5,376 nucleotides of DNA from Ignavibacteria bacterium UBA5771. Its GTDB lineage: Bacteria; Bacteroidota; Ignavibacteria; Kapaibacteriales; UBA2268. A program made the translations under genes and the position numbers. This document shows positions 5,263 through 5,376 of this stretch, piece after piece. Position 1 is the stretch's first letter. Each line of letters starts with the position of its first letter. Where the stretch lies: assembly GCA_002418685.1 (NCBI GenBank), contig DIEP01000089.1:30006-35381 (forward strand), in the 5' to 3' direction. The notes beneath the pieces are model-generated. The model was not told the DNA's origin. It saw only the letters and a program-made list of their open reading frames with translations, and searched no databases.

Positions 5263-5376
5263 TTAATTTATGATTTGCAATTCAGTCACATGTTTTTTAA
5301 TGTATGAAGAAATATTAACTTATTAATAGTATTGTTTTTAATAACTACACCATTATTTGGAGATTTAGTTACTTAT

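Larger units (their letters stand above)
5075..5376. other. Gene-free AT-rich region upstream of rpsL
   Basis: About 300 bases carry no coding sequence in either direction beyond very short open frames, and no RNA gene or end of a neighbouring gene is recognisable up to the window edge. The region is very AT-rich, with an A/T tract at 5167-5180 and the two tandem duplications described separately. It probably holds the promoter region of the operon. I see no strong intrinsic terminator for a gene beyond the right edge. Confidence 0.7.

Overview
The window is one end of a bacterial str/S10 ribosomal-protein locus. All genes are on the minus strand and are transcribed from right to left: rpsL (uS12), rpsG (uS7), fusA (EF-G), tuf (EF-Tu), rpsJ (uS10) and the first 119 codons of rplC (uL3), which runs off the left edge. 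Every full-length gene is intact, with the family's usual length and motifs. The order shows that the str genes run directly into the S10 gene cluster, so translation factors and ribosomal proteins are probably made from one long transcript.

Organism: a bacterium with AT-rich DNA, especially between genes. The genes use a mix of start signals. rpsL, tuf and rplC have clear Shine-Dalgarno sequences, rpsG has a weak AGG, and fusA and rpsJ have none I can see. This mix, together with a candidate promoter matching the Bacteroidota TAnnTTTG element, suggests the Bacteroidota/Chlorobiota (FCB) neighbourhood. That placement is inference and should be tested with the protein sequences.

Region by region: 5075-5376 is a gene-free, very AT-rich block upstream of rpsL. 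It holds two tandem duplications (2x21 and 2x12 bp), a small palindrome and a candidate promoter. 2083-5074 is rpsL-rpsG-fusA with gaps of 23 and 44 nt. 1907-2082 is a 176-nt gap before tuf, with a hairpin straddling the fusA stop codon and a good tuf ribosome binding site. 1-1906 is tuf-rpsJ-rplC with gaps of 23 and 9 nt.

How the genes work together: uS12 and uS7 are 30S proteins at the decoding centre and the head. EF-Tu delivers aminoacyl-tRNA and EF-G drives translocation. uS10 is in the 30S head and also acts in antitermination. uL3 starts 50S assembly near the peptidyl transferase centre.

I see no mobile element, CRISPR array, RNA gene or new multigene system. The most unusual item is the fusA product. 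Its GTPase domain is orthodox, but the two loops at the tip of domain IV that enter the decoding centre lack the usual residues, including the near-universal tip histidine. The operon-encoded EF-G therefore looks like a divergent type.
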